20,813 bases of DNA from JAGLQA01 sp023135565 (lineage in GTDB: Bacteria; Acidobacteriota; Aminicenantia; UBA2199): positions 1 to 20,813 of the forward strand of contig DAOWCY010000125.1 of assembly GCA_030639305.1 (NCBI GenBank), given 5' to 3'. The translations under genes and the position numbers were made by a program. Below the pieces are notes generated by a model. That model saw nothing but the letters and a program-made list of their open reading frames with translations, was not told the origin of the DNA and searched no databases. Numbering within the stretch: the first letter of the stretch is position 1; each line of letters begins with the position of its first letter. Shown piece by piece: positions 6,698 to 14,700 of the stretch.

Positions 6698-7162
6698 TTA
6701 AAAAGTCAGGATTTTCCAGTCGTCCTTGATCAACCTGGAAAGCGGCTTGCCATAGTAAATCACATTGACACCCAATTTCTTCAACTGATCAGATACCCCG
6801 TAAGAGTCCGAACACCACTTGCAAGCATATAATTTTATCCCGATCTTTCTCATTTTGACGAGCTGGTCCTGCAATTCCCGGTCCTCGCTCAACAACTTCG
6901 TCGAAGCACCCCAGATAATAAACTTGATCTCATTGAACCATTTGTACTTTTTGGCATTATAGGTATAAAGAAAAACCATCTTCTTAGCTACATCCGGGTC
7001 GCCGCTGGTCCACAACACCGCCAGCCTATCTTGTTCAGCCCCGGGAGCCACTACCGGCGTTCCCGCTTTTTCGTTTTTCTCCAGGCCCGCCTCCGAGATG
7101 CTCAGCAGCATACCGGGAAGCAGCAGCGCACTTAAAACAACCAACATAACTTTTTTTCTCAT
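6698..7162 (-). CDS. Exported DsrE-like protein
   Basis: A 154-aa protein. Residues 1-26 form a signal peptide (MRKKVMLVVLSALLLPGMLL, then SISEAG). The remainder is a DsrE/DsrF-like fold: DRLAVLWTSGDPDVAKKMVF at the first strand-helix, FIIWGASTKLL in the middle, the cysteine motif YACKWCSDSYGV (about 112-123), then VIYYGKPLSRLIKDDWKILT at the end. DsrE relatives handle sulfur as cysteine persulfides or trisulfides. The CxxC here suggests a sulfur or redox role, and the signal peptide places it in the cell envelope, unlike the cytoplasmic DsrEFH complex. The start has GGAGG 5 bases upstream. It is followed 7 bases later by a 58-aa small protein gene. Confidence 0.8.
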   Translation of the reverse strand: MRKKVMLVVLSALLLPGMLLSISEAGLEKNEKAGTPVVAPGAEQDRLAVLWTSGDPDVAKKMVFLYTYNAKKYKWFNEIKFIIWGASTKLLSEDRELQDQLVKMRKIGIKLYACKWCSDSYGVSDQLKKLGVNVIYYGKPLSRLIKDDWKILTF

Positions 7163-7197
7163 AATTACCTCCGCTTCTAAAATGGAATTACCCCGGT

Positions 7198-7226
7198 ATT
7201 ATATCAAGCCTTTATACCGGACGCAA
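7198..7226 (-). promoter_or_regulatory. Promoter of the DsrE-like operon
   Basis: On the minus strand, TTGCGT (7221-7226), 17 bases, then a perfect TATAAT (7198-7203). The -35 is weak. Transcription would start near 7191, about 29 bases before the ATG. Confidence 0.5.
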
Positions 7227-7264
7227 CCCTTAGGCAGCTCCAGCCCCAGCTAAAAGCTCACTTG

Positions 7265-7317
7265 CCTCCGGCGGCCCTGCCGGGGGCCAAACTTTTGTAA
7301 AAGTTTGAACAAAACTT
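7265..7317 (-). repeat. Hairpin repeat family B, copy 1
   Basis: The reverse complement of this segment matches 15524-15564 almost base for base: AAGTTTTGTTCAAACTTTT, one variable base, CAAAAGTTTGGCC and GCCGGAGG. This copy carries an extra 12 bp (CCCGGCAGGGCC) before the GCCGGAGG end. The centre is a perfect inverted repeat, CAAACTTTT/AAAAGTTTG with a 2-base loop. It sits between the divergent DsrE and MFS promoters. The rest of 7227-7418 shows no gene. Confidence 0.75.
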
Positions 7318-7418
7318 TTGTTGTTTTAGAAGCGAAAAGCAAAAGCGCCACCATGCCGCGAAGAAGCATTCAGCAGGGAGATAAAATTCCGGCGCCAAGT
7401 TTTTTCCCGGGTAAATCG

Positions 7419-7446
7419 TTGCATTTAAATTTTTTTTTAGTATAAT
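7419..7446 (+). promoter_or_regulatory. Promoter of the MFS transporter
   Basis: TTGCAT (7419-7424), a 16-base T-rich spacer, then TATAAT (7441-7446). The leader would be about 86 bases. The ribosome site GAGG lies 8 bases before the ATG. Confidence 0.6.
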
Positions 7447-7538
7447 ATTCCTATGATAGATTATTGCATGTGCTCCACAGAGTTCAATCCAAAACCGTCC
7501 ACAATTTTTCAACATAAAATTAATGTGAGGATTATAAA

Positions 7539-9173
7539 ATGACAGAAGAAATTAAAAGAATTCTAAAAGATTCCGCACCTATGCGCTGGCTTATTTTAGT
7601 TATGGTCAGCCTCTTGATGTTTGCTACCTATTGGTTCCAGGACTTCTACTCAGGGCTAAAACCCCTGCTGGAAAGCCAGTTGGGTATTACTCCCAGTCAA
7701 TACGGCTCTATGATCAGCTTAACTACCATCGCTAATGTTTTCGGCATGATTATTATCGGGGGCGTCATCCTCGATAAGTGGGGCATCCGCCTGACGGCTA
7801 TGATTTTCGGCACCGTGGCGGTTTTAGGCGGCATCATCAGCGCCTTAGGAGCAAATGATATTTTGTCTACCGATCCCAATACTCGACTCAACATCATGAT
7901 AATCGGTAGAGTCGTCTTCGGGGTGGGGCTGGAGATCACCTGCGTGTTGATAACCAGGACCATCGTTAAATGGTTTAAAGGATACGAACTGGCAATGGCA
8001 ATGGCTATCAATATGGGCATCGGCAGGTTGGGTTCCGCTATCGGCACCGCCATTTCCCCCGAAATCGCCAAAAACAACGCGCCTACTGCCGTTACTTTTG
8101 CTGCCGGCTTGATCTGCGTAGGCTTTATTTTCTACATTATCTACCTGATCTTCGACGTCAAGATCGATAAACAACTCAAAGCACAGGCCACGGAGGAAGA
8201 AGAACCTTTCCGTTTCGATGACCTTAAACAACTGGTTACCAATAAATCGTTCTTATTGATTGCCGCATTGTGCGTCGCTTTCTATTCGGCGGTATTCCCC
8301 TTTATGCAGTATGCTCCCGAACTGCTGGTCAATAAATTCGGCTTCTCCTATCAGCTTCCCGAGGGGGTTACCGGGCTGACTATTTTCGGCAGCGCCACTT
8401 TAGGCAATACCTTGCTCTTTGTCGGTCTGTTCCTGTTCGGTGTGGCTTTCCCCATACTGCCGGCAAATATAAAAGAAAAAGCGGGTAAAAGGATGGCTGT
8501 AATCATTACGGGCGTTCTTTTTGTCGCCTTCTTGTATGCTTTTAAAGACACCTTTGCCATCTGGATCAAAAACGGTCCCAAAGCAGCGGCCCTGCTGCCT
8601 ATGGGCACGATCTTTTTTACCCCGATTTTCGGCAGGATGGTGGATAAAAAGGGCAAGGCGGCATCGGTGATGTTGTTAGGAGCCGGGCTGCTTATATTTG
8701 CCCATGTCGCCCTGTCGATATTTAACAACGTGTACTTGTGCTACTTAGGTCTCTTCACTTTGGGTATTGCCTTCTCATTGGTCCCGGCCGCCATGTGGCC
8801 TTCCGTAGCCAGGATCGTCCCGGAGAGGAGATTAGGCACAGCTTACGCCGCTATGTTTACTATCCAGAATTGGGGGCTCTTCCTGTTCTTTAAAGGTATC
8901 GGTTCAGTCCTGCAATGGGTGAACCCGGAGACTGTGGAAAAAATCCAAAAAATTAGGGAAGGGTTCGAAGCCCAGGGATTAAATCCCACCCAGATTGCCG
9001 AAGAGATCGAGAAACTGAGGGTGGCCGACCCATCATTTCCGATATATAACTATACCATCCCTATCTTGATGCTGGTAGGATGCGGCGTCATCGCCGTCTT
9101 CCTGGCTGTGGCCTTGAAAAAAACAACCACCAAACAAGGATATAAATTAGAAGAGCCTTTCGGCGGGAAATAA
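7539..9173 (+). CDS. MFS transporter, MFSD1-like
   Basis: A 544-aa inner-membrane protein with about 12 hydrophobic segments. Motif A-like loops occur in both halves: GGVILDKWGIR (74-84) and FGRMVDKKGKA (364-374). VKWFKGYELAMAMAINMGIG (143-162) and AAMWPSVARIVPERRLGTAY (417-436) closely recall the eukaryotic lysosomal MFSD1 family, whose members export dipeptides, and its bacterial relatives. This points to a small peptide or amino-acid-like substrate, but the bacterial substrate is not known. A charged segment (about 216-230) separates the two halves, and an unusual helix-rich insert (about 463-500, ETVEKIQKIREGFEAQGLNP) precedes the last membrane helix. It is monocistronic, with its own promoter and downstream hairpins. 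Confidence 0.8.
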   Translation: MTEEIKRILKDSAPMRWLILVMVSLLMFATYWFQDFYSGLKPLLESQLGITPSQYGSMISLTTIANVFGMIIIGGVILDKWGIRLTAMIFGTVAVLGGIISALGANDILSTDPNTRLNIMIIGRVVFGVGLEITCVLITRTIVKWFKGYELAMAMAINMGIGRLGSAIGTAISPEIAKNNAPTAVTFAAGLICVGFIFYIIYLIFDVKIDKQLKAQATEEEEPFRFDDLKQLVTNKSFLLIAALCVAFYSAVFPFMQYAPELLVNKFGFSYQLPEGVTGLTIFGSATLGNTLLFVGLFLFGVAFPILPANIKEKAGKRMAVIITGVLFVAFLYAFKDTFAIWIKNGPKAAALLPMGTIFFTPIFGRMVDKKGKAASVMLLGAGLLIFAHVALSIFNNVYLCYLGLFTLGIAFSLVPAAMWPSVARIVPERRLGTAYAAMFTIQNWGLFLFFKGIGSVLQWVNPETVEKIQKIREGFEAQGLNPTQIAEEIEKLRVADPSFPIYNYTIPILMLVGCGVIAVFLAVALKKTTTKQGYKLEEPFGGK

Positions 9174-9195
9174 TAAAAATCTTTGCGGGTTTGCG

Positions 9196-9264
9196 CAGGG
9201 TGCCCGTGCCGCGGGCACCCTGCTCTCCCCGCAGTCCCGGGCTGCCGGAATTGCTTTTTCCGGC
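9196..9264 (+). terminator. Two hairpins after the MFS gene
   Basis: CAGGGTGCCCG/CGGGCACCCTG (9196-9222) is a perfect 11-bp stem with a 5-base loop; GCCGGAA/TTCCGGC (9244-9264) is a 7-bp stem with a T-rich loop. A run of eight T follows from 9279, not immediately after either stem, so termination is likely but not textbook. The first hairpin shares AGGGTGCCCG with 5956-5965 and may be a dispersed repeat. Confidence 0.45.
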
Positions 9265-9776
9265 GGCCGCTTAATTTCTTTTTTTTCTTGCTGTGCCTCT
9301 TTATTTAAAAGTTTCGGTTCCTGGCCGCTCTTTCCTGGATTTGCCTGGACGAAAGGGCTTTGGAGCGGTGGATTTCCTTCCGCGGATGTTTGCCGGTGTT
9401 GGGTTTACCGGTGAAAATTTATAACCCAATCCTCGTTGCTGCTGCCGGCCTGTTTAGTTATTCTCAATTTCCGGATGCGGTTGTTGTTTGTATCGAGCAC
9501 ATAGACATTATCACGGATTTTCATAAAAATAATAAAGTTAACTCCAATTTCATCAGACGGCGAGAAGTATTGGTGCTGCTCTTGTCCAGGAAAGAGATAG
9601 GAGCTTTTTCCCAATTTTCTTTCATCATAAAACGATTTTACCATAATCTCATTCTCTTTTTCAATAGTCGGCAGAATTATTTTTCTTAAGGGGCGCTGTG
9701 TTAGGGATAGGAGGAAATTTTTTTAAACCGGTTGGGAATCTTGCCCTGGCGGTTTGGGTTTTGGCATCCGGCACAT
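9265..9776. other. Degenerate stretch before the broken HEPN gene
   Basis: No intact gene is evident. A remnant of an NHL-repeat protein lies on the minus strand at 9405-9644. The frame stays open for a while beyond its stop but encodes nothing I recognise. Confidence 0.4.
9405..9644 (-). pseudogene. Fragment of an NHL-repeat (beta-propeller) protein
   Basis: A 79-codon minus-strand frame contains DNVYVLDTNNNRIRKLRI, a clear single NHL blade motif (compare the usual G.VYVADTGNNRIRK). The upstream frame is also open in part (PLRKIILPTIEKENEI), but no ribosome site, signal peptide or neighbouring blades are present. NHL proteins carry five or six blades, so this is most likely a decayed piece of a larger gene. 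A short genuine ORF is less likely. Confidence 0.4.
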
Positions 9777-10276
9777 CTAAAGCAACTCGATCTTTTTTAA
9801 AACGTAATTTTTTATCTTTCTCGCTAATTGGTAGGCTTCTTTTGCTTCATCTATTGTCGGTACATATAAATCATCAGGGTATCGTAAGCTTACAGCATAG
9901 TCTGTCAAAGTATCCGCCTCCTCTTTTAAAGCGGCAATTTTCGTATCTTTAGATTCGCAGTCGGTTATGAGTTCTCCTATTTCGTGGGTTCTCTCAAAAG
10001 GCGGACGGCGTCCGCACCCTATGAGGGGCCTGTGGATTGCATGTCCGACCGGGTTAACGGAAAAGTTTGTTTTTTAGCAAACATTCACGAAGTATTAGTA
10101 AAAGGTATTTCCAGGAAAATCAAATATGCTTTTAAATATTTCTCCGCTGCTTGTTGACAATGAAAACAAATCGTTTCGGTTACAGCATCTTCAAACGTTA
10201 ATTCATGTTCAACAGACTTCAGGTCTTTGTCTGCTTTAATAATCCAGTTGTTTACCAGGTCTTTTTTAGTTTTCAT
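9777..10276 (-). pseudogene. HEPN toxin-like gene split by a small insertion
   Basis: The N-terminal part (10276 down to 10100) encodes 59 residues, including the HEPN signature TICFHCQQAAEKYLKAYLIF (35-54). The C-terminal part (9995 down to 9777) encodes 72 residues with ERTHEIGELI, LTDYAVSLRYPDDLYVPT and a final LKKIELL. Between them is a 98-bp insert flanked by AAAAGG copies; stops occur inside it. Deleting one flank plus the insert (104 bp) leaves 396 bp, a perfect 131-aa HEPN protein (PF05168-like) joining EIPF to ERTHEIG. The ATG at 10276 overlaps the MNT gene's end by 11 bases and has TAAGG upstream. HEPN partners of MNT proteins are RNase-type toxins; here only a 67-aa truncated product (from this ATG) would be made. 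Confidence 0.85.
9996..10105. repeat. 98-bp insertion with 6-bp direct repeats in the HEPN gene
   Basis: The insert (10002-10099) is bounded by AAAAGG at 9996-10001 and 10100-10105. One end carries a short hairpin, GCGGAC/GTCCGC (10001-10015). Its GGACGGCGTCC core also occurs in the purA leader (15902-15912). The insert encodes no protein. The size and flanks fit a small non-autonomous element; its relation to the other repeats is unclear. Confidence 0.7.
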
Positions 10277-10586
10277 AGACAACCTTACCATATGCTAAGA
10301 TATTGGAGATAAAGGAGAATTTGACACCTATCCATTCTTTGATTTCATCCTCCGTATAGACAATGATATCTTTAGGCCGGTCACAAATTCCCCACAAATG
10401 TTTTCGTATCGCCCTTGCTCTTTTATGTTTCGGGATATTTGAGTCACGGACGACGACCAACAAATCCAGGTCGCTTGCTTCGTTTGCTTTATTATTGGCA
10501 TAGGAACCGAATAAAATGATTTTTTCCGGCTTTATGACGCTTGCTATTTTGGTTACTATCTCGTTAATTTTCGTTTGACCGATCAT
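10266..10586 (-). CDS. MNT-domain nucleotidyltransferase, antitoxin of an MNT-HEPN module
   Basis: A 106-aa minimal nucleotidyltransferase. It shows GSYANNKANEASDLDLLVVV (the GSx10DxD catalytic motif), with a third acidic residue in PKDIIVYTE. In characterised MNT-HEPN pairs the MNT protein is an antitoxin that transfers AMP to the HEPN toxin. I chose the ATG at 10586 because a promoter with its -10 at 10603-10608 puts transcription near 10596; an upstream in-frame start at 10631 would lie inside the -35. The leader is about 10 bases with no Shine-Dalgarno sequence. The toxin gene downstream overlaps by 11 bases and is disrupted, so this antitoxin is probably unpartnered. Confidence 0.85.
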   Translation of the reverse strand: MIGQTKINEIVTKIASVIKPEKIILFGSYANNKANEASDLDLLVVVRDSNIPKHKRARAIRKHLWGICDRPKDIIVYTEDEIKEWIGVKFSFISNILAYGKVVYEN

Positions 10587-10602
10587 TTTGTTCACGTTAT
10601 TA

Positions 10603-10631
10603 AATATAAAGTAAAAAAAGCCGCCTGTCAA
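10603..10631 (-). promoter_or_regulatory. Promoter of the MNT-HEPN module
   Basis: On the minus strand, TTGACA (10626-10631), 17 bases, then TATATT (10603-10608). The -10 lies only 16 bases from the ATG, so the mRNA is nearly leaderless. Confidence 0.65.
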
Positions 10632-10692
10632 CCAAAATCAAGAAAAAAACGCGAAATTCCGGTTTTCCCAAAATGGAACAGCACGAAACCTG

Positions 10693-10721
10693 TTGTTTAG
10701 AATGCGGTTTAATGGTAAAAT
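10693..10721 (+). promoter_or_regulatory. Promoter of the AbiEii-like module
   Basis: TTGTTT (10693-10698), 17 bases, then TAAAAT (10716-10721) preceded by TGG (an extended -10). The start codon at 10728 is 7 bases after the -10, where transcription would begin, so the mRNA is predicted leaderless; no Shine-Dalgarno sequence is present. Confidence 0.55.
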
Positions 10722-10727
10722 GTAATC

Positions 10728-11411
10728 ATGATACGGGAAAATATCGTTGAAGTTTTAGAGACTCAATTAGCCCGGCTGTTAAAATGTAATATCCTACCCC
10801 AAAATAGCTACCTTGCCGGAGGCACAGCCGTATATTTCTATTTAAAACATCGAGTATCTGTTGACCTTGACTTCTTTACCCCGAAAAATTTTAATATAGA
10901 CGCTTTTGTCCACGGCATAAAGCAGTGTTTTGCCGAAGTGCATGTGGAATTAATGGAAAAACACACCCTTATATTATACATTTCAAAGCAAAAGATTAAA
11001 TTCTCATTGTTTTTCTTTCCATACGAACCCCTTCATAAAATTACATCTTACACGCTGCGAAATGATATAACCTGTCCGCTGGCTTCCCTGCAAGATTTAG
11101 AAGCAATGAAAGCTATAGCGATCTCTCAAAGAGGGTCTGCAAAGGATTTCATCGACCTTTACTTCCTATTGAAAGAGACGAATCATCAATATGATGATAT
11201 TTTGAGATTTGTGATGGAAAAATATCATGTGGAGAAAGAATATGAATATCAATTGAAAACCTCTTTTATTTATTTTGATGATGCAGAGAAGGAGATAGAT
11301 AGTATCGTTATGATCAAAGACCGGACGGCGCCGGACGTATTTAAAGCTGAAAAGATAAAAGAAGAAGAGTGGGAAAAGATAAAAGCTTTCTTTAAGGAGT
11401 TTATAAAATGA
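10728..11411 (+). CDS. AbiEii-like nucleotidyltransferase toxin
   Basis: A 227-aa protein of the AbiEii/AbiGii toxin family (PF08843-like). YLAGGTAVYFYLKHRVSVDL followed by DFFT (about 28-51) holds the nucleotidyltransferase GG...HR.S.DLDF signature, and LASLQDLEAMKAIAISQRGS followed by AKDFIDLYFLL (about 118-148) is the typical second block with a conserved Lys and Asp. Family toxins modify RNA or nucleotides and are controlled by an upstream or downstream antitoxin. The stop overlaps the next start in ATGA (4-base overlap), so the two genes are translationally coupled. The start is predicted leaderless. Confidence 0.8.
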   Translation: MIRENIVEVLETQLARLLKCNILPQNSYLAGGTAVYFYLKHRVSVDLDFFTPKNFNIDAFVHGIKQCFAEVHVELMEKHTLILYISKQKIKFSLFFFPYEPLHKITSYTLRNDITCPLASLQDLEAMKAIAISQRGSAKDFIDLYFLLKETNHQYDDILRFVMEKYHVEKEYEYQLKTSFIYFDDAEKEIDSIVMIKDRTAPDVFKAEKIKEEEWEKIKAFFKEFIK

Positions 11412-11668
11412 GAGAAGAGTTGTTTTGGGACAGGGATATCGCTTCGCTTACTCCCGGGATTGAGATCGAGAGAGCGATAAACTTCGGCGGTTTCGATTAT
11501 ATAAAGGAAGTCCAGGAAAAACATGGTATGGAGAAGTTCAAGGAAGTATTGTTAAATAGGAAGAATCTCAGCAGGAAAGCGGTTAATTATTGGTGTGTCT
11601 TTTTAAAAATCGACAGGAATGCGGCCCGGGTTTTTAAAACCGCAAACATCTGGACGCCGTTCCGGTGA
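11408..11668 (+). CDS. DUF6922-like antitoxin partner
   Basis: An 86-aa soluble protein starting MREELFWDRDIASLTPG, with helical IERAINFGGFDYIKEVQEKH and NLSRKAVNYWCVFLKIDRNA, the layout of DUF6922-type proteins that accompany AbiEii-like toxins. A helical DNA-binding or toxin-binding role is inferred. The ribosome site AAGGAG lies within the end of the toxin gene, 9 bases before the ATG, so the downstream gene has its own strong initiation signal, unlike the toxin. A higher antitoxin yield is a plausible reason. Confidence 0.65.
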   Translation: MREELFWDRDIASLTPGIEIERAINFGGFDYIKEVQEKHGMEKFKEVLLNRKNLSRKAVNYWCVFLKIDRNAARVFKTANIWTPFR

Positions 11669-11725
11669 CGGCAGATAGCTTGCCGGAGGAGCCGGACAAG
11701 CTTTTCTAAGAAATTTATTAAATAT

Positions 11726-11755
11726 TTGATATTCTATATTTTTTAATGGTATAAT
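11726..11755 (+). promoter_or_regulatory. Promoter of the giant membrane protein
   Basis: TTGATA (11726-11731), 18 bases ending in TGG, then TATAAT (11750-11755). Transcription is expected near 11762, exactly at an ATG that opens a four-codon frame (MGRL, stop at 11774-11776), one base before the real start at 11778. Confidence 0.6.
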
Positions 11756-11777
11756 CAAACCATGGGTAGGCTATAAT

Positions 11778-14700
11778 ATGATTATAACAATTTTATTTTT
11801 CGCCGGCGTCCTGTCCGGTGTTTACCGGAGTATCGTCCCTTTTATGATAGGGTTGGTGGTTTCCATGCTGGTGCTGTCCCGGCAAATGTACAATATGCGC
11901 AAACAAGGCGTGGGCTTTAATTATAAAGGGGTCATCGAAAACCTCCAGGAACGAATAAAAATCCTGGAGACGCGCATCTCGAAACTGAGCCGGGAAAGAA
12001 CACAGCCTTTTACCGCGGCTAAAGAAGAAGTCCTGCTGACTCCGCTTACAGGAGAAGATGCGGCGGAAGTTTCCCTGGAAGAAGAAACGCGGGCGGCTAC
12101 CGTGGAACAGTACGAAGCGATGGCCGGGTTTAAAACAACAGGGGCCGGGGAAGCGGAAACCGCGGCCCCGGGAAAAGAACCGGGCGCGGGAGACGTCGCC
12201 GCTGGCGAAGAAATCCCGGCAGACGAGGAAACCGAGGTGCCGCCGGAAGAAGTAGAAAAAGTAAAAGCCGAAGAAGCGGGAGAAATCAAAATAGAACCGC
12301 CGCAGCCCAAAGTGCCGGGAACCTGGGATAAACTGCAAAAAAAATTCATCGAAAATTGGACGGGTATCCTGGGTTCTATCATCACGGTGATGGGCGTGGC
12401 CTTTTTCGGGGTGTACCTGGCTTTGAAAATCGCGCCTTTAGGACGTTTTATGATGATTACCGCTTTTGCAGGGGCGCTTTTCGGGCTTTTTCTCTACCTG
12501 CGTTCAAAACCGAACTGGCTGCAATTGGCTTTATGGCTGCGCAGTAGCGCCGGGGCGATTTTCCTTTTCGCCTGCGTAGGAGCCGGGGGCATTAAAGGTT
12601 TGCAGTGGATTCTCAATCCCCTGTGGGCATTGGTGGTGCTCTGCGCCGGTATTGCCGTGAACGTCTACCTGGGTTACAGTAGCGGCAAACAGGTGTTTGC
12701 TTCGCTGCATGTGCTGCTCAGCCTGATCGCCCTATCCATTGCCCCGCAGTCGCTGACTATACTCATCGTGGCCACTATCGTCACCCTCTTCGGCGTGGAC
12801 CTGACGCACCGCGAAAAATGGCAGTATCACCTACTGCTTTCTATTTCGCTTTTTTTTATATTTCACCTCTACTGGTACTATTCAGTGGGCGTGGGCGAAA
12901 TATCCCGGTCTGAAAACCTTACCGCTATTATCGCCGTGGCTTTAGTCAGCGTGCAGGCGCTGTTAGTGCATTACCGTTCTATATATAGAACCGCGGCTTT
13001 CGAGTTCCTGCCCTTTTTCGTTCATTTCGTCAACTGGTTCTATTTCGGCATCGGGCTTTATTTGCACTCTTTCGGTTCCATATGGAAACCTATTATCCTG
13101 AGCGCAGGCGCTGCCGCCGCCTTTTTCCTGGCCCGGCGGGCGCGGAGCATCGGCACCCGCTGGCTGTATCTCACCGACACCCTGGCTGCCCAGGCCATCG
13201 CATTATTTGCCCTTTATTCTTTGTCCCGCTGGAAATTGGTAGACCCTTACTTTATCGTGGGCATGATGTTTTTCGAGACCATGTTGTTCCTGGTCATCAT
13301 GATAGTAGAAGAAGAAAAACTCCTCTCCGCGGTGGGGACAGCCCTCAAATACGCGCTGGGAGCAGTTTTGTTGATCTGGGCCTGGACTACCCTCGAAAGC
13401 AGCGAAATTACGCTAATGTACCGGGTGCTCATTACCCTGGGGCTCTGCCTGATTTTTGCCGCTGCGTTCCATGTTTACCTGTTGAAGCGGTTTTCGAAAA
13501 ATTACGATTCCCTCTGTCAGACAAAAGGTTATGAGTGGCTGCCTTTCCTGCTTTATTTTGTTTATGGTTTTTATGCGGCGGGGGCGTCCTATTTATTTTT
13601 TCTCCGGTGGGACTGGAAAGCCGCGGCTGTCGCCGGTCTTTCCGCCGCTGCTTTTGTTTTGGGCCGTTATGCCAAATCCCTGGGGCAAAAAGCGCTGCAT
13701 GTGACCGGGACTTTAGTCGGGCAGGGCTTAGCGCTGGCGGCCATTTTGGCATTAGAATACATGGGCGTGGATTATATTTTCATTTTGGGCCTGATGTTTT
13801 TAGAGACGCTGCTGTTTTTATTCGTGGTGACAAAAGGGGAATCCAAAACCCTGCGGCGTACCGGTATCGTTGTGTTGATTATATTGTTTATTATTTTATT
13901 GGTGATCACATTCGACAACCTGGACACCGAAGATAGAGACATTTTATTTAAGAATGCGCTTACCTTATCGGTTTGTTTGTTTTGGGCCACTTTGTTTCAT
14001 CTTTACACCATAAAGAAATACGGCGAGAAATTTGCTTCTTTCGGGATGCCCGGCGGGAAAGATGGCGAAAAGGATTACCGGGTATCGTGGATCGGGATTT
14101 TTACCGGGCTGCTGTTGGTGTGTATTTTAAACAATTTGCACCACATAGAAGGGGTGGAATATATTATGGCAGCAGTGGGCGTTCTTTTCCTGTATATCCG
14201 CCGGCGCTGTCAATCCAACGGCTTAGGTATCGGTTTGATGTTTTTCCTGCCCTGGTTTTTCGCTATCGGTTGGGGAGCGAAAACAGCAAGTTTGACCATG
14301 AATGATACTATAGTTAATAAATTAATTTATGGTTTTCCTTACCTAACGCTCTTTTTTGCCGCCGCCTGGATGTCTTATATCGCTTGCAGCAAGAGACATT
14401 TTAAAGTTTTCGGTATTTATCTTTTTTACATACAGGCGGCCATTCTCCTTTATTATATTTTCCAGCCCATATCGCCTTTCGCGGTGGGTGTGTCGTGGCT
14501 TGTTTTGGCTGTTCTTACGTTGGAGCTGGCCCGCGGTTTGAGAAAAAAGTACGGCGGCAAAATGATCGAAAAAGGAGCGGCGGACCGGTATTTGCTGCAT
14601 ATGAGTTATCTTTTGACCGTTTTCTTTTTAATCAGGCATATTTTTCTTCATCTGCGCACTGACGGCGTTATCGGGGACGTGTCGCTGCGATTGGCGGTGG

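Noticed and set aside
7258..7515. An 85-codon minus-strand frame before the MFS gene
   Set aside because: It runs across the MFS promoter and the family B hairpin and has no ribosome site or domain.
8961..8975. GGTTCGAAGCCC, resembling a tRNA T-arm
   Set aside because: It lies inside the MFS coding sequence and no acceptor, anticodon or D arm can be drawn around it.
9698..9952. An 84-codon plus-strand frame over the HEPN C-terminal part
   Set aside because: The minus strand here encodes recognisable HEPN sequence; the plus frame has no homology pattern.
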